Assembly (NCBI GenBank): GCA_034387635.1
Contig: JAOANU010000018.1
Location: 372,001 to 436,000 of the forward strand
Source: Rhodosporidiobolus odoratus
Lineage: Eukaryota; Basidiomycota; Microbotryomycetes; Sporidiobolales; Sporidiobolaceae
DNA length: 64,000 bases
Direction of reading: 5' to 3'
Positions 1 through 12,553 of the stretch are shown here, piece after piece. The translations under genes were made by a program, and so were the position numbers. The notes beneath the pieces were generated by a model. It saw only the letters and a program-made list of their open reading frames with translations. It searched no databases and was not told where the DNA came from. The stretch's first letter is position 1, and each line of letters opens with the position of its first letter.

Positions 1-387
1 CGGGTCTTGATATCGCTCGAACAACTCTGTCAGAGCCTCCACCTCGAGCCTGATGTCCTGGATCTTGACTCGCAGTAGTAAGCCGACAAGGGGGGCTTTG
101 CTCAAGCTAGCTTCTGCGGACGAGACACGAAGAGATGAGCGAGCCGGCGAGGGAGGTGGGGGCAGCAGAGACGGACCATCTGGCAAGAGCTCATTGAGTA
201 CATCCTCGACCTGGGTTCCCGCTGCTCCATCTGAGCTACTGAGTACGAACTGGTCGAGTGCGTCCCTCTGATAGTGTAGAGATGAGGAAGAGTTGTTTGA
301 GAGAAGCGAGAGAAGGAGTTCTTGAGGGAGTTCAGGCAGGGGTGCCGGGTGATGTATTGCGGGCAGTGAAATGGTAGGTGTTGTCAT
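1..387 (-). CDS. Hypothetical protein, N-terminal part (runs off left edge)
   Basis: An open minus-strand frame starts at an ATG at 387 and stays open to the window edge, about 129 codons. The N-terminus is rich in Pro and Leu. It is followed by a Ser-rich stretch, a PPPPS linker, and then an amphipathic, probably coiled segment ending at the edge (LEVEALTELFERYQDP). I recognise no family. It is divergent from SEC61, whose ATG is 276 bp away, so the two probably share a promoter region. A further 79-codon minus-strand ORF (419-658) lies between them and could be an upstream exon or ORF, but I found no convincing splice pair joining it. Composition supports real coding sequence; function is unknown. 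Confidence 0.4.
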   Translation of the reverse strand, partial: MTTPTISLPAIHHPAPLPELPQELLLSLLSNNSSSSLHYQRDALDQFVLSSSDGAAGTQVEDVLNELLPDGPSLLPPPPSPARSSLRVSSAEASLSKAPLVGLLLRVKIQDIRLEVEALTELFERYQDP

Positions 388-663
388 GCAGTGCCAATAC
401 AGCGAGCAGTGTAGCAGATCAAGCGAGCAAGCTGAGGTGGAGCGCCTCGAGCGACTCGGAGAAAAAGGTAAAATTCAACGCCAACGGCATCAGCTCTTGG
501 GGAGAGACACGGGACGGGGAGAGAGCGTGCAGCAGATCCTGGATATCCACTTGGGCTTGCTCGACCCGAGAGTGATCGACTGGACTCGACTCGCCCGCCT
601 CGTCGACGTGGGCAACTGTTTCAAATTCCCTCTTTCCTCCTCGGTTCGCTGCTACCATCAACC

Positions 664-2847
664 ATGAGTGGGGGATTCAGAGTATTGGGATTAGTCGCAC
701 CGTTCCTACCTTTCCTCCCAGAGGTCTCGGTACCCGATCGCAAGGTGCGTAGTCTCAGTCCCACTCCATCTCTCCCATCTCACAATCTGCTAGCTCTCCT
801 ACCTGCTCTAGTCCACTGACGCGCTTCTACCTTGGTAAACAGATTCCATTCAACACAAAGGTCACTTCTCGCTCCTCCACTCTCCGCCTCGAGACGCATC
901 GCGTCCAGTGTAGCCAGCGGCACCTCCCACCAGGACACCGGCTAATCTCCTCCGGGCGTACAGGTCGGATGGACAGCCGTCACCCTCCTCATCTTCTTGG
1001 TCTGCTCGCAAATTCCCTTATACGGTATCGTCTCATCCGACTCGTCTGGCAAGTCCCACTTCCTACCTTCTCTCCATTCCCCTCTCTCCCTTCCAACCCC
1101 CATCTAGTCTAATGCGTTCATCTCCCACACAGATCCGCTCTACTGGATGCGTGTCATCCTCGCCTCCAACCGCGGTACTCTGATGGAGCTCGGTATCACC
1201 CCCATCATCACCTCCGGCATGATCATCCAGTTGCTGCAAGGGGCCGGCTTCATCGAGGTCGACTTCACCCTCAAGGAGGACCGCGCTCTCTTCGGTGGAG
1301 CCCAGAAGCGTATGCCGTCCCCCTTTCCTCGCTCGCATCAAAAGCTGGGCTTCTCACGCGACTTGCATTTCAGTTCTCGCCCTTCTCATCGCTTTCGGCC
1401 AGGCTACCGTCTACGTCCTCACCGGTCTCTACGGCCAGCCCTCTGACCTCGGTGCCGGTGTCTGCCTCCTGCTTATTCTCCAGCTCATCGTCGCGGCCTT
1501 GATCGTTGTCCTCCTCGACGAGCTTCTCCAGAAGGGCTACGGGCTCGGATCCGGCATCAACCTCTTCATCGCTACCAATATCTGCGAGTCCATCATGTGG
1601 AAGGCTTTCTCCCCGACGACCGTCAACACCGGACGTGGACCGGAGTTCGAGGGCGCCCTCATCGCGTTCTTCCACCTTCTCTTCACCTGGAACGACAAGT
1701 CGCGTGCTCTCAAGGAGGCATTCTACCGCGAGCGTCTCCCCAACGTCATGAACCTCGTCGCCACTGTCGCGGTCTTTGCCCTCGTCATCTACCTCCAGGG
1801 CTTCCGTATTGAGATCCCGGTCAAGAGCAACCGCTTCCGTGGCCAGCGTGGTACCTACCCCGTCAAGCTTTTCTACACCTCGAACATGCCGTGAGTGGCA
1901 TCTTACCCTCGTACCAAACACTTCCTTCAGCTCATGCCCTTTCTTTGCAGGATCATGCTCGAGTCTGCCCTCACGTCGAACGTGTTCATCGTCTCCCAGA
2001 TGCTCTTCAACCGTTTCCCGGAGAACCTGCTCGTTCGCCTCATCGGTGTCTGGGAGGTGCGGTTGCCTGTTTATTTTTCTGCCTACTAGATACTGGCAAC
2101 TGACTTGGAACCGCCTGCAGCCCCTCGAAGACTCGGCTCAACTCTTCGCCCGCTCCGGCCTCGTCTACTACATGTCCCCTCCCCGCACCCTTCGCGAAGT
2201 CATCACCGACCCGATTCACACCGCTCTCTACATCGCCTTCATGCTCTCCGCCTGCGCCCTCTTCTCCAAGACCTGGATCGAGATCTCGGGTTCGGGCCCG
2301 AGGGACGTCGCGAAGCAGCTCAAGGATCAACAGATGGTCATTGCCGGTCACCGCGAGGGTAGCATGTACAAGGAGCTGAAGCGGGTCATCCCGACTGCTG
2401 CGGTCTTTGGTGGTGCTGTCATCGGGTTGCTCTCGGTTGCGGCCGACTTGATTGGCGCCTTGGGCAGTGGTACCGGTATCCTCCTTTGCACGACCATCAT
2501 CTACAGGTCCGGCCTCTCTTCTTTTTTTTTTGCCTCTCTCTGCCTCCGGAGAGTCCCGCTAACCCGCCGCTCGCCTGACTCCTTTATTCTTTGCACCCCG
2601 ACGCGATCTTGATATAGCTACTTCGTGCGTCTTGGTCTCTTGTTCTCTTCCTATTCGAGATGATGAGACTACGGAGCCTGACTGACCAGCCTTTGTCTCC
2701 GCCCGTTTCTCCTGCACCTCATCCTTCACGTCATCCGTCACGCTCTATCTTCACCGCTATGTTTCCTGTCGACTACGTGATCTACAGGAAATGGCGGTCA
2801 AGGAGTCGACGCCCGGGATGGAAGCTTTCGGCGACTTGATGGGTTGA
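664..2847 (+). CDS. SEC61: Protein transport protein SEC61 subunit alpha
   Basis: Pore subunit of the ER translocon (SecY family), a ten-TM channel that moves nascent chains into the ER with Sec61 beta and gamma. The spliced product begins [20 protein letters not shown] and contains typical family segments such as [36 protein letters not shown] and [19 protein letters not shown]; it ends near [10 protein letters not shown]. Exon 1 is 664-744. An 18 nt exon follows (843-860, IPFNTK), then an exon at 964-1024, then one starting at 1133. Near the 3' end a 7 nt exon (2618-2624) lies between introns 2507-2617 and 2625-2787 and restores the conserved reading ...IIYSYFEMAVKE. The gene is convergent with TERT, whose stop is 339 bp beyond. 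Identification is firm; the middle exon borders are by eye. Confidence 0.95.
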
Positions 2848-3186
2848 GCCGTCGTCTAGAGCAGAATGTGCAGTGAGCAGAATGTGCAGTAACAGAGCAA
2901 ACGGGGGAGCAGCGGAAGGCTGGCGCGGACCGTGTGTGTTGGAGTGTTAGCATCAAGTGGTGGTCATGGGAGAACAGTAACTTCGCATAATCTCCGCCCT
3001 CTCCCCCGTCCCCTCCTCGAATACAACAAAAAGCAATCGCAGCGGTTTTTTCAGTCTTGTTACCCAGTCTTTTCGCATCATATCGAGGAGTAATTGCCTA
3101 CACTTACAATACAGGCGAGCGATAACTACGACTATTGACAACGACAAAAACAGAGTGAACCATTCTCCGCGCACGCGCTCTGTTGT

Positions 3187-6100
3187 TCAAACCCTTCTGA
3201 CCTTCCGCACCACGTTCGTCACATCCGCGAATGTCGTCCCCTCCGCCTTGACAACCTTGCCGAGATGTATTTTCGGTGCTGCATAGAGGGGCTTCTTGAG
3301 CTCAGAGGAGAGAACGTCGAGAAGGTGGGAGTAAACGGTTGCGCGCCGGGAGAGGATGCGGTGGAAGGCATGGTAGGAAAGCCTGCACGTGATTGAACCG
3401 TAGTGAGCAACACTGCCTCCTGTGCCGCCCACGGGCAAGCTCTCGAAGACAAGCACGACATCGAAATGCGAGTTGGGAGGAGGAAGAATCGCAGGCGTAC
3501 CAGTTGACCCAAACCCGCTTCAGGGTGAACTCGACCTTTAACAGCCGTGCCTTCTTCGCTCGGGCGCGGTTGACTAAAGTAGAATAGGCGAAACTGACGA
3601 TTTGCTGGATGGTTTCTGCAGAAAAAGCGATTGAGGTCATCCACCGCGGTTCAAGCAACAGACGATGGAGATAGCGAACTCAGCAGGAAATCGGCCTTCT
3701 GTCGTGGATCCAGGCCCCACTCATGAGCATACGCCTGGAACTTGAGGGCGACTACGAGCATGGCGCGATACACATTGCCGTAAGCGGTCGACGGCGAGTT
3801 GTAGCTCGTGTCGGAGTACAGGACATGGGCGCGGACTTTTGTAGCACTGCAGATGTACAGCAGCTGATCAGAGTGCAGCTACGAACATGAGAGGAGAACG
3901 GAGCGCACCGCAGCATGGCATTCAAGAAAGCTTTGCCGGGCTTGCGATGGCGTGAAATGGTGAGTTGGTCGACAATCTCTGCGAGACAGAAGCGGTACGT
4001 CAGTGTGCTCCCTCAATATCGGCTGAAGATACTCGACAGACGCTTATCGGCCTGCGGCTGCGTATTGAACTGAATCTCGAGGGTGCGGGTGTTGATGGCA
4101 AGGCCGCACCATGGGAAGTCTGTTAGGAGGGCATCAGTACAGCCCGATGCGCTTCCGAGGTGAGAGCAACACACCAGCACCGTCGGCGACAGGCGGAACT
4201 ACCTCGCCATCCTCGAGCGTGATGTCAAAGTTCGTGAGGCGCTTCTCAGCAGAAATCGTGCAACCGTACTCGGGGATACCTAGCCGAAGTGACGCCGTCA
4301 GCGCAACAATTCAGAGAGAAGCGGACGGAAGATGCTGACCGTCGTCCATGACGCGCAGGAATCGGCCGGCAAGGGCTTCGCTGGTCGAGATGAACAGGAA
4401 ATCATCGACGTAACGCAGAAGGACCTGGACATCAGTGAGTATGTCAGCTCGAGGTACCACATAGACGAGTTCGGGTGACCTACGGAATCGGGATCGTCGA
4501 GGAAACCCAGCTTCTGCTTCTCCATGTCACCGTAGAACAGACTGCATAGCAAGCTCGACAAGACCGAGCCTTGCGGGATGCCCTCCTTCTGGCGATAGAG
4601 TCGACCGCCAACCTAACAAGGTGAGCACGTGACCAGGCGGCTCAGGTATGTCAGCACCGCGGGCAGGAAGGAAGAACAGGATTCGCCTACCTTGACCAGG
4701 TTCGTCGTGATGTGCTCTCTCAGAAGCTGCAGCAATCTATCGCGGACGACACGCTCGTAGACAACCTGGAGATAGATTATATCAGCACGGACCGCGGCAG
4801 GAACGGGAGGAGACGCACCTGATCCGCAAAAACAGCGTTATGCAGTTCTCCCGCCAGACTTTCAGCCAGATCCTCAAAGAGGCCAAGATCGTCTGTCGGG
4901 TAGCTATAGTAAGGACCAATGCCTAGTAGGCCAGAGGGGAGAGAGCTGACCGTCTGTACATGCTCGTCGCTTGAATTGCTTAACGACCTGCGGCCCCGTG
5001 GTTGTCACCCTCGAGTACTTTTGCACCCAGTACACGGCCTGCCCGAACGCAAATCAGTCATGTGAGCGTGAGCTCAAGAGTTCGAGAAAGGCGAACCTCG
5101 CTAAGGACTTCCTCAACGATACCGAGAAGCTTGTCCTGCTGAATGGTGTCGTAGCAAGCCCGGACATCAACCTTGACGAAGTATAGCTGAGGCCTGCGGA
5201 ACCACAATGTACAGATCTGTTTTGATCCGAGGCAGGCGGTCACTTACATCTTGCCCGTGCCAGTCTTCTCGAGCATGCGCATCTTGAAAGACTTGAGCTT
5301 GGTAAAGATCTCATTTGGGTCGGAGACGAGACTGCCGACTAGTCGAGGCTTCCGCTTCTGCAGACTCAGAGCGTCAATAGCGCAAATGGCACGAGGGTAT
5401 TGCGGACATACCTTCTCGAAGGTCAAGACGTTGAAGACGCTCTGTAGAACCTTGTTGATCGGCTGACCCAATTCTCTTTGCCCGTTCGGCTGCGGACAGG
5501 AGCACGCGTGAGATACATAGTGTGCGCTGAATGCGAGGAGGCTTACACTGATCTTAAGTGGTCGTCTTGCCAGGTTGATGATTGGCCTGACTCCTGTCTC
5601 CTTCGGAAGCAGGCGTACGAACGAGAAGCCCAGCTCGCGATTCTGCTGGAAGGGGATGACTTGGGTCTGAAATGTCGAGAGTAAGTGCTTGTCGCCAAGG
5701 ACGCGAGCAGACAGGTGAGAGTATAAAACCCACCGCCGGGACCTTCTCAAAGACGGTGTTTCGGAGCGAGTCGAGGAGAGGTGCACTGAGCGCGTTCCAG
5801 TCGTCTTGGCGGAAGTAGAGCGGACGATTCTGATGCATGGCGGCATCCGTGACGTAAAAGGCGGTCTAAAAGCGGGGAAGATGTGTTAAGTACATGCCGG
5901 TGACCGATCATACGACAAGGTGCAGCTCACCCGAATGAGGTCTACTACGAAGCCGTCCATAAACCAGTACAAGGCTTCGCAAAGTAGCTCGCGGCGCTTT
6001 TCCATATCAGCGGCATTGGGTCGCTGGTGCAGATTCTGCTTGTGGGAGGAAGACGGCGGAGCAAGCCATTCGCAGTCGAGGATGGCAAAGCCCTGCAGCA

Positions 6101-8650
6101 GGGCATGGACGGAAGTTGTCTCCCACCTACGCATCTGAACGAAAGCGGAGACACCTGCAGAATGGTGAGGGTCAGAACGTGAGGAGGGGGGGAGAGCTAG
6201 ATGAAGACGCACTTGAGCGGATGAGCTTGCTGTTCTTGACAGAACCCCAGAATGCGCGCGGGATGACCTGCTCGACGACGTCTAAGATGTACTTCTCGAC
6301 CTTCAGACCGTACAAAGAGGGTTAGTTAAGGAAGCGACGGGGGATGAACAGGAAGAAGCGCCGACCTCGTAGAAAGAGCAAGCGAATTCTGCAAGCTTAG
6401 GCTTCTTCTCCACGACCTGGTCCGCCTGGGTTTCTCCGTACGGGAGGATTTGAGAAGCGTGCGATATGTCGACGGAGACATTGGCCCGAGAAGCCTGTGT
6501 TCGAGGCTCCGAGACGAGGTCCTGTGGAAAGAGGTCACGGTATGAGCACGGGAGGGCTGTGATCTGACACGAAAGACGAAACAGCGCCAGGCGTACCAGT
6601 ACGGCAGACATTTCTTCCTCGCCGAGCGGCTTGTGGGAGATCTGCTTGCATGTCAAGACGCTCGTTCAGCTGCTTTTTTTTCCGCAGCACGCGAGGAGAA
6701 TGCTCACCTTTGATGGGCAAGCCCGGTCGAGGAGCTTGCGATAGTTGCACCTTTGACTGAGAACGGCGAGCTTGCCTAAGAGGCCCAGCGCGGGTTTGAG
6801 CCGCTCAGGCGTCTTGCTCGAGCCGACCTTCTGCTCAGTCGAGCACGATGTCAGGGAGATAACGTATACGGGCGAGGGTGAAAATAATTAGCGACGATTG
6901 CGTACCTTGATCTCGACCTCCCTGTCGAGGTAATCCGGCGTTACCTCGAAGCTAGACTTACTTCTGGACTGCGTGAAGGGGCTATGCATCCCATACTGTC
7001 GCGGAAAGATGTACTTGGCCAAGTGACGAGCGGGAGCTTCGGCGCGGGCTTGCTCGGCATAGGAGCAGGAAGCGTCCTTAGAAGGTAGCGAAATGGTAGG
7101 GTAAAGAGTCGGCAGGCGGGTAAGGATATCTGCAGTAAGAGGAGCGGACTCTCAGACTCTACAATGACCGAAAACGGAACCAACGCACGTCGAGCAGGAA
7201 GACCGTAGGGAAAGTTGCGTTTCGTTCCCAGAACTCGATTGTGGTACATCCGATGCCGAGGAAAGACGATGGCGTTGGGAGGATTGCTACAGAAGTTACA
7301 ATCTGTGAGCTTTTTGATTGCCGATATATGGACGAGAGGGTCGAGGAAGAAAGGCTCACATCGTCTCTAGCTTCCTCCTCTTCTTCGGCCTTTCCTCAGC
7401 CCCTTCCGCAATACTCGCCATGGACTGTGTAGCCCGCAACGGCATTCGGCCCGGTTTCGTTGGAGATAGCTTAGACGACGCGCCGGCTAGAGCCGGATCA
7501 CAACCGGATTGCTTCGTCGGGGATTGAAGGAGGGGCGCGGAGGAGAATGCTCGAAGCGACCGCTTTGCGGAGGAAGTCGGAGCGGTCACCGTCACTCGGG
7601 GTATGAATGGCATCTCCATATCACAGTCCCCAGTGACCATTGAAGTACGCGCGCTGCTTTCCTCGTCGGCTGCGGGCTCGATTGACTCGGCGTCGTCCCT
7701 CGTCTTGACGGCTCGCCGCCTCTTCCTTCTCGCGCGCTGGTGCGCTGCTCGCTTCCGCTGAGTTGCGCCAATATTCCACAGCTCCTCTAACGGTTTCAGG
7801 TCGGCGACGGGAGTACCGGAAACTTGCAGGTAGGAAGCGTTCGGAAGAGGGGCGAACAGGGCGATGTTTGGATCGGAGAGAAGGTGTATGAGGGGGTCGG
7901 GGCCAGCCCTGTGACAACAGAGTCAGGCTTATGCGTACGAGCATACGAAAGTCACGTACCAGGCAAGTAGAGCTTCCCAAGCAGGCGAGGAGGTTAGGGA
8001 GGAAATAGTCGTGTTGGGGAAGACATTCACGACGCCGGGTCCTCGGGCACTTCGCGCTTGTGAAGAGCTGCGAGTACAGTCGACCGACTGCAGTGCGAGA
8101 CGGCATCAGTGAAAAGGGTGATCAGCACGGTAAAGGCGCAAGAGACGCACCAGCCGATAGCCAAAGGCAAGGATGTTCTTGGGCGTGGCGAATGCCGCAC
8201 GTCCGGCTGCTTTCTCCCTTTGCATAAACTTGGCATGGGCAGCGAAGATACGCTGCTGCACTTGGTCTATGACCTGTTGTTGAGAGAATGATGAAAAGGC
8301 AAGGAAAAAGCTGCAAGAAAATGACGAAGAATCCTCACCTCGGACATGCTCACGCTAGTCCCGCCGCCTGAGAGTCCCTTGAGCTTTGGTAAGGCACCAT
8401 GTTGACGTAGACTGCCTACAAGGACGTGTTGCAGTAAAAAGCGCAGTGCCGGTGGTTCGTCCGTGTCGACGCTTTGTTCGCCAACTTCAATCAAGCGATC
8501 GAGGGGGTGCACGGTAGGATAGAAGCGACTGAGTAGGCGATGCGAGACCGTTCCCGGTGCTTCTGAGTGTGAGCAGTCCTGATTGTTGTGGGGAAGAAGC
8601 GAGGCAGAGCTGCGTTTTGGCGGCATGGACGGCGTGGAGGAGGCGGACAA
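3187..8650 (-). CDS. TERT: Telomerase reverse transcriptase
   Basis: Catalytic subunit of telomerase, which copies its RNA template onto chromosome ends. Read on the minus strand through many short introns, motifs appear in canonical order: an N-terminal region with [10 protein letters not shown] and PAWEALLAW; the CP/T-type segment [18 protein letters not shown] (about 6990-7030); a QFP/T segment with [10 protein letters not shown] and [16 protein letters not shown] (about 5940-6160); motifs 1-2 with [18 protein letters not shown] (about 5540-5620); motif A with [19 protein letters not shown] (about 5120-5190); motif B' with [19 protein letters not shown] (about 4540-4590); motif C with [15 protein letters not shown] (about 4380-4425); and motif E with DFPWCGL near 4110-4125. 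The catalytic Asp of motif A and both Asp of motif C are present. The C-terminal thumb ends at KVRRV. The start is [13 protein letters not shown] at 8650; Met at 8626 is an alternative. Divergent from SNU23. Confidence 0.93.
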
Positions 8651-8903
8651 TGAAGCACCGGCTTGATCCAGTTCGAATAGTCGATGTCTAGGTCATTCAA
8701 GATGTTACAGTGTGCAAGCAACGAGATCTAGGGAGGTAAGAGGGGAGTTGACCTGCTTTCGACTCTCTACCCTTCGTCGCTCGCCGCAGAAACGCCCGGT
8801 ACCTACTTCACAGCAGTCGTGACACTGAGTACAATTTACCCAGCCAGTCGTAACTCCCCTCTTCGCCTGTTTACCGTCCTCTCAACTTCATCAATCAAGC
8901 AAC

Positions 8904-10006
8904 AATGTCGGCAAAGGTGGGCGCATATGGCGCAGACTCAAAGGTACGCCCGCTTTCTAGCGCGATAGTTTGACCCTGGAACGCGCCTAGCTGACCTGGT
9001 CTCTCTCGCAGTCTGATACCAACTTCCGAGTTCGTTCTCCTTCGTCGCCTTCCTATTCCCAGCGCCTCTACGTGGCTGACGAGCGTATTGACACGCCTTG
9101 CAGAAAACATGGGACCAGAAGGAGTATGAGGACAAGGCGAAGGAAAAGGTGCGGTATCCATTCCCCCTTTTGAAATTCTCTGATCTGGCTAACCTTTCTC
9201 TTTTTTTCTTGCTGTAGGACCAGGAGGCGCATGAACAGGCAGTAGCAGCCGAGGAAGCCATGAAGCAGGGTATGCTGCGCTCTCCCTCGTGTTCATGCCT
9301 ACGCTGAACGTTTCCTTCGCAGGCAAGAAACCGCCGCGAAAAAAGGAAGACCTCCCAAAGCCAACCGAGCTGATGAAGGCGCGAGATGCACCTCTCGAGC
9401 TGGACAAAAACCTCAACAAGACCATCGTCATCGATGCCAGTGCGGGAAGCGGGCAGAAGCAGCCGGGTTTCTACTGCGATGTGTGCAAGCGGACATGCAA
9501 AGACAGCGCGCGGTATCTGGATCATTTGAACGGTCGCGGTCGTGCGTTACATTCCCTTTCCTGTGCGGCAGTAACATGACTGACCGCGTATGTTCCTTGT
9601 TCCCTGTCTTTTCCTTCTCTCGTCGTTCCCGCCGCGATGCACGTCATCGCCTCTCGTTGCCCATCCCTTCCTCGTGTCACGCCTCCTCGCCACGCATACA
9701 GACCTTCGACGTCTTGGCCAAACAACGAAGGTCGTCAAGTCAACGCTCAACGACGTCCGACAGAAGATCGCAGACCTACGAGCAAAATCCGCCGCCGCCG
9801 CCGAAGCCAAGCAGTACGACTTTGACAAGCGGATCAAGGACATCAAAGAGGTCGAAGCCGCAAGCAAGGCGGAACAGCGAGAAGCAAAACGACGGAAGAA
9901 GGAGGAGGAGAAGCAGGCGGAGGAGGCTAAGCGGAACGAGGGTGCCGACGAGAATATGATGGCGATGATGGGTTTTGGGTCGTTCGGCGGTGGGGCAGCC
10001 CGATGA
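8904..10006 (+). CDS. SNU23: U4/U6.U5 tri-snRNP zinc-finger protein SNU23 / ZMAT2
   Basis: Small spliceosomal protein of the tri-snRNP and pre-B complex. Short 5' exons (MSAKVGAYGADSK; KTWDQKEYEDKAKEK) lead into the diagnostic region: GKKPPRKKEDLPKPTELMKA, then a matrin-type C2H2 finger GFYCDVCKRTCKDSARYLDH, then LNGR, an intron, and RRLGQTTKVVKSTLNDVRQK. The C-terminus is a lysine-rich helix ending NMMAMMGFGSFGGGAAR. The finger is CX2C...H and its second His falls near the intron after LNGR. Length and order match family members. The start follows a purine-rich leader (aacaATG). The promoter is shared with TERT, whose start is about 250 bp away. Confidence 0.9.
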
Positions 10007-12026
10007 GTGTACCTACAGACTTTCCTTCATCTCACATGTTGCAACATCTACGCCGTTCCGCTTTACGTGGGCATAGTTTTCTTCGCGCTCGCCAGCACAA
10101 CGCCTGTCCAACTCGTGTAGTTGTCCTGCACTCCCGTGCATACTCGAAAGGTGGCGGCCATGGCGCCCGCGCTATCGCGATGCTTTGGCTGCGCTGTGAT
10201 GGACGAGACGGCACAGGGCAGGGGAGAACGAACAAGGGCAAGATGGGGGGTACGCTGTGAGGGGCGAGGAGTAGCGAATACAGCATGCGAACCACGCGGA
10301 TGTACGGGAAATCAGATAGAGGGCAGCGAGCAACAAGTCCAAGAATCAGAGAAAGGATGGCTTGCAGCTACTCGAAAAGGCTACGGAAGGTAACAGGTTC
10401 AGAAAGGAACGCCTCCACCGCGCTGCGCCGTACAGCCTCCTGCTCCCGTAGGTGCGAAGGAGGCCGGACAGACCCACCTCGAGACGAGGGGGCGGTACGA
10501 GCGAGCTCAAGATCATCGAGGAGCTGGTCAACCCGAAGGAAGACCAGCTCATGGTTCTCGCTTGGATGGGGAGACGCCCTAGCCTCATCGCAACCTGCAA
10601 ACAGTGTAGCTCATTTGAGAGAGCAAGACACATCGGAAAGAAACCTGCAGGAGAATGAAGGTCAGCTCTGGAGCGAGGAAAGAAAGAAGCAGGAATGAAC
10701 GCACTGTATAGAGATCCTGACTGACTACACGCGTCGTAGGGAAGGAAGAGTAAAGGGCCAGAGTCAGTGTGGCTGTAGAAGGAGCAGTTGCAGAGGGAGG
10801 AGACGGACGTGTGGTCTTAAAGAAAAAGAAGAAGGGAGAGCGAGCGCGCGCCGGTTTTGTTTGCGCGCTGAGCTTGGCTCACACCGGAGCTTCGCCGACG
10901 CCGGCGCAGGCAATACTTTCCGCTTATACTCACTCGACACGACATCGTAGGCTGCTAGCTGCTGCTCATCATGTTTGCAGTCACTCGTTACGCCCACTCA
11001 CGTGCCAGCGACGTCCGTAGATGTCGAGGACGCGAAGAGATGGACGAACGCGCGCAGGGGGTACAGCAGGGGCAGGGGCCTGAACCGGCTCGCAGAAGGG
11101 CTGGGACAGCCAGACTATACGGGGATGACACGCTATCTGCAGCTGGACCCGGACTCACGACCTCACACACCCCTCCGTCAATACCTCTTTCGACTCTCGA
11201 CCTCCGGTTCCCACTTCGCGCTGCGCGCACAAGACGGCATATGCAGTTTCCAAGAGGGACCCTCTTGGTGGACACGCGATGGGGCTGCGCTGGAGGTACG
11301 CGCAGGGTTCGGGGCGTGAGAGGCCGGGCCGCTTCCTCTTCTCTCGCCGTCGAACCGACTCTGCTCCTCTCTTCCTGCCGGTTCCGCCCTGCCTACTCGC
11401 TGCCTTCCTTCCGCTGTTAGCGTCAAGAGCTCAGCTCTGGCAGTACCATGTCAAGCTCGAAGGGCATGCGTGGAGGATGGCGTGGCCCGCTTGCCCTTTC
11501 CTGCTCTCATGGCCAGCCCTCGAGCTCTGCTCATCTCTTCCTGCCGGTCTTGCACTGTACGTTCTCTATCTTCTACCGCTGTCAGCAGCACATGCTCGAT
11601 GCCTGCTCTGAAGAGACGACCAGCGAACATCAGCGTGGAGCACGACGCGAACGCCTACCCTTTCCCGCTTGCCCTGCCTAGATACTTATTGCTAAAGCGC
11701 TCCCGTACTGATTTCTCAGTAAGTCGGACACTATTGACCGTTGAAGATACCGCTGTCGGATCCTAGCGAAGCTTGCGGGCATTACCGGGACTGTAGCAAG
11801 TTGTAGCTTCACCTATCTCGACCTTCCCACTTGCACTTCATGTCTGCCTCGCAAGGGCTCTACTTCTCTGCCCTCCATCTGTGAAGGACGAAGCTCGTTC
11901 TGCGCCCCTACTATAAGCGCGAGAAAGCGATGTGCGAACGGAACAGTCGGGAGCAGGAGGTCAAGAAAAGGAGGAGTCAGGAGGACAAGGCGGCTACCCA
12001 CCTTGAGAACCTGTCGCATCCCTCGC

Positions 12027-12260
12027 TCAAAGCAGACGGAGGCGACGGAGATCTCGATCTGGCCTCCTCCCGAACGTAAGGTAACGGAGCAAGGCCACAT
12101 AGTATCCGGCTCTCTGAGCAAAATCGTTGCGCATTCCGGCTCGTTCCCATTCTTCCCCTGCGACAAAGCTCTTGTAGGCCCTTCCCACAGGCAAAACAGC
12201 GAACTCTCGGGTCCGCTGATCTTTGCATCGCAGCCTGTACTTGTCAGCGGGGAAAGAGCA
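12027..12260 (-). CDS. Possible 3' exon of a small unknown protein
   Basis: An open minus-strand frame of about 78 codons follows a likely 3' splice site (CTGAC branch, TACAG). It encodes a charged, cysteine-poor sequence containing REFAVLPVGRAYKSF, EEWERAGMRNDFAQRAG and YYVALLRYLTFGRRPD, and ends at a stop at 12027. Amino-acid balance favours this frame over the two other open frames in the same place. I could not find a first exon whose phase fits, so the model is incomplete. No family recognised. Confidence 0.25.
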   Translation of the reverse strand, partial: CSFPADKYRLRCKDQRTREFAVLPVGRAYKSFVAGEEWERAGMRNDFAQRAGYYVALLRYLTFGRRPDRDLRRLRLL

Positions 12261-12376
12261 TCACGTTCCCCTCGGGTCAACACGCATCCTAGATGGCTAG
12301 GGATTGCACCTCCGGGTGCCCACAGTCAAAATAAAGCGAAGAGGCGGAGGGCCGGCTGCCGTAGCATGTCCGGGCC

Positions 12377-12553
12377 ATGAGTAAAGCAAAAAGCGGAGGA
12401 GGAAAAGGTCGCAGGCGCAGAAAAGCTGCAGCCGCGCTGCCGCAGTCTCGACCTCTCAAGGCGCATAGTCACAATCATCTAGCAGGCGACAACGATGCGG
12501 TCAAGAGACCTAATAGGCAGCACACGCCAAGGGAGAGCAAACCGCCGGGTTGA
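12377..12553 (+). CDS. Candidate 58-residue basic protein
   Basis: An uninterrupted ATG-to-stop frame encodes 58 residues, starting MSKAKSGGGKGRRRRK and ending PRESKPPG. It is strongly basic, with an RRRRK cluster that could act as a nuclear localisation or RNA-binding patch. The ATG has the context gggccATGA. No homologue comes to mind. It may be a chance frame in an unresolved region or the first exon of a longer gene. No promoter element was seen. Confidence 0.25.
   Translation: MSKAKSGGGKGRRRRKAAAALPQSRPLKAHSHNHLAGDNDAVKRPNRQHTPRESKPPG

Noticed and set aside
419..661. 79-codon minus-strand ORF between the left-edge gene and SEC61
   Set aside because: Protein-like composition, but no splice pair joins it to the downstream frame, and it occupies the divergent promoter. 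Left unannotated as a gene.
1370..1921. 183-codon minus-strand ORF opposite SEC61
   Set aside because: Acidic, low-information antisense of a highly conserved gene; clearly a shadow.
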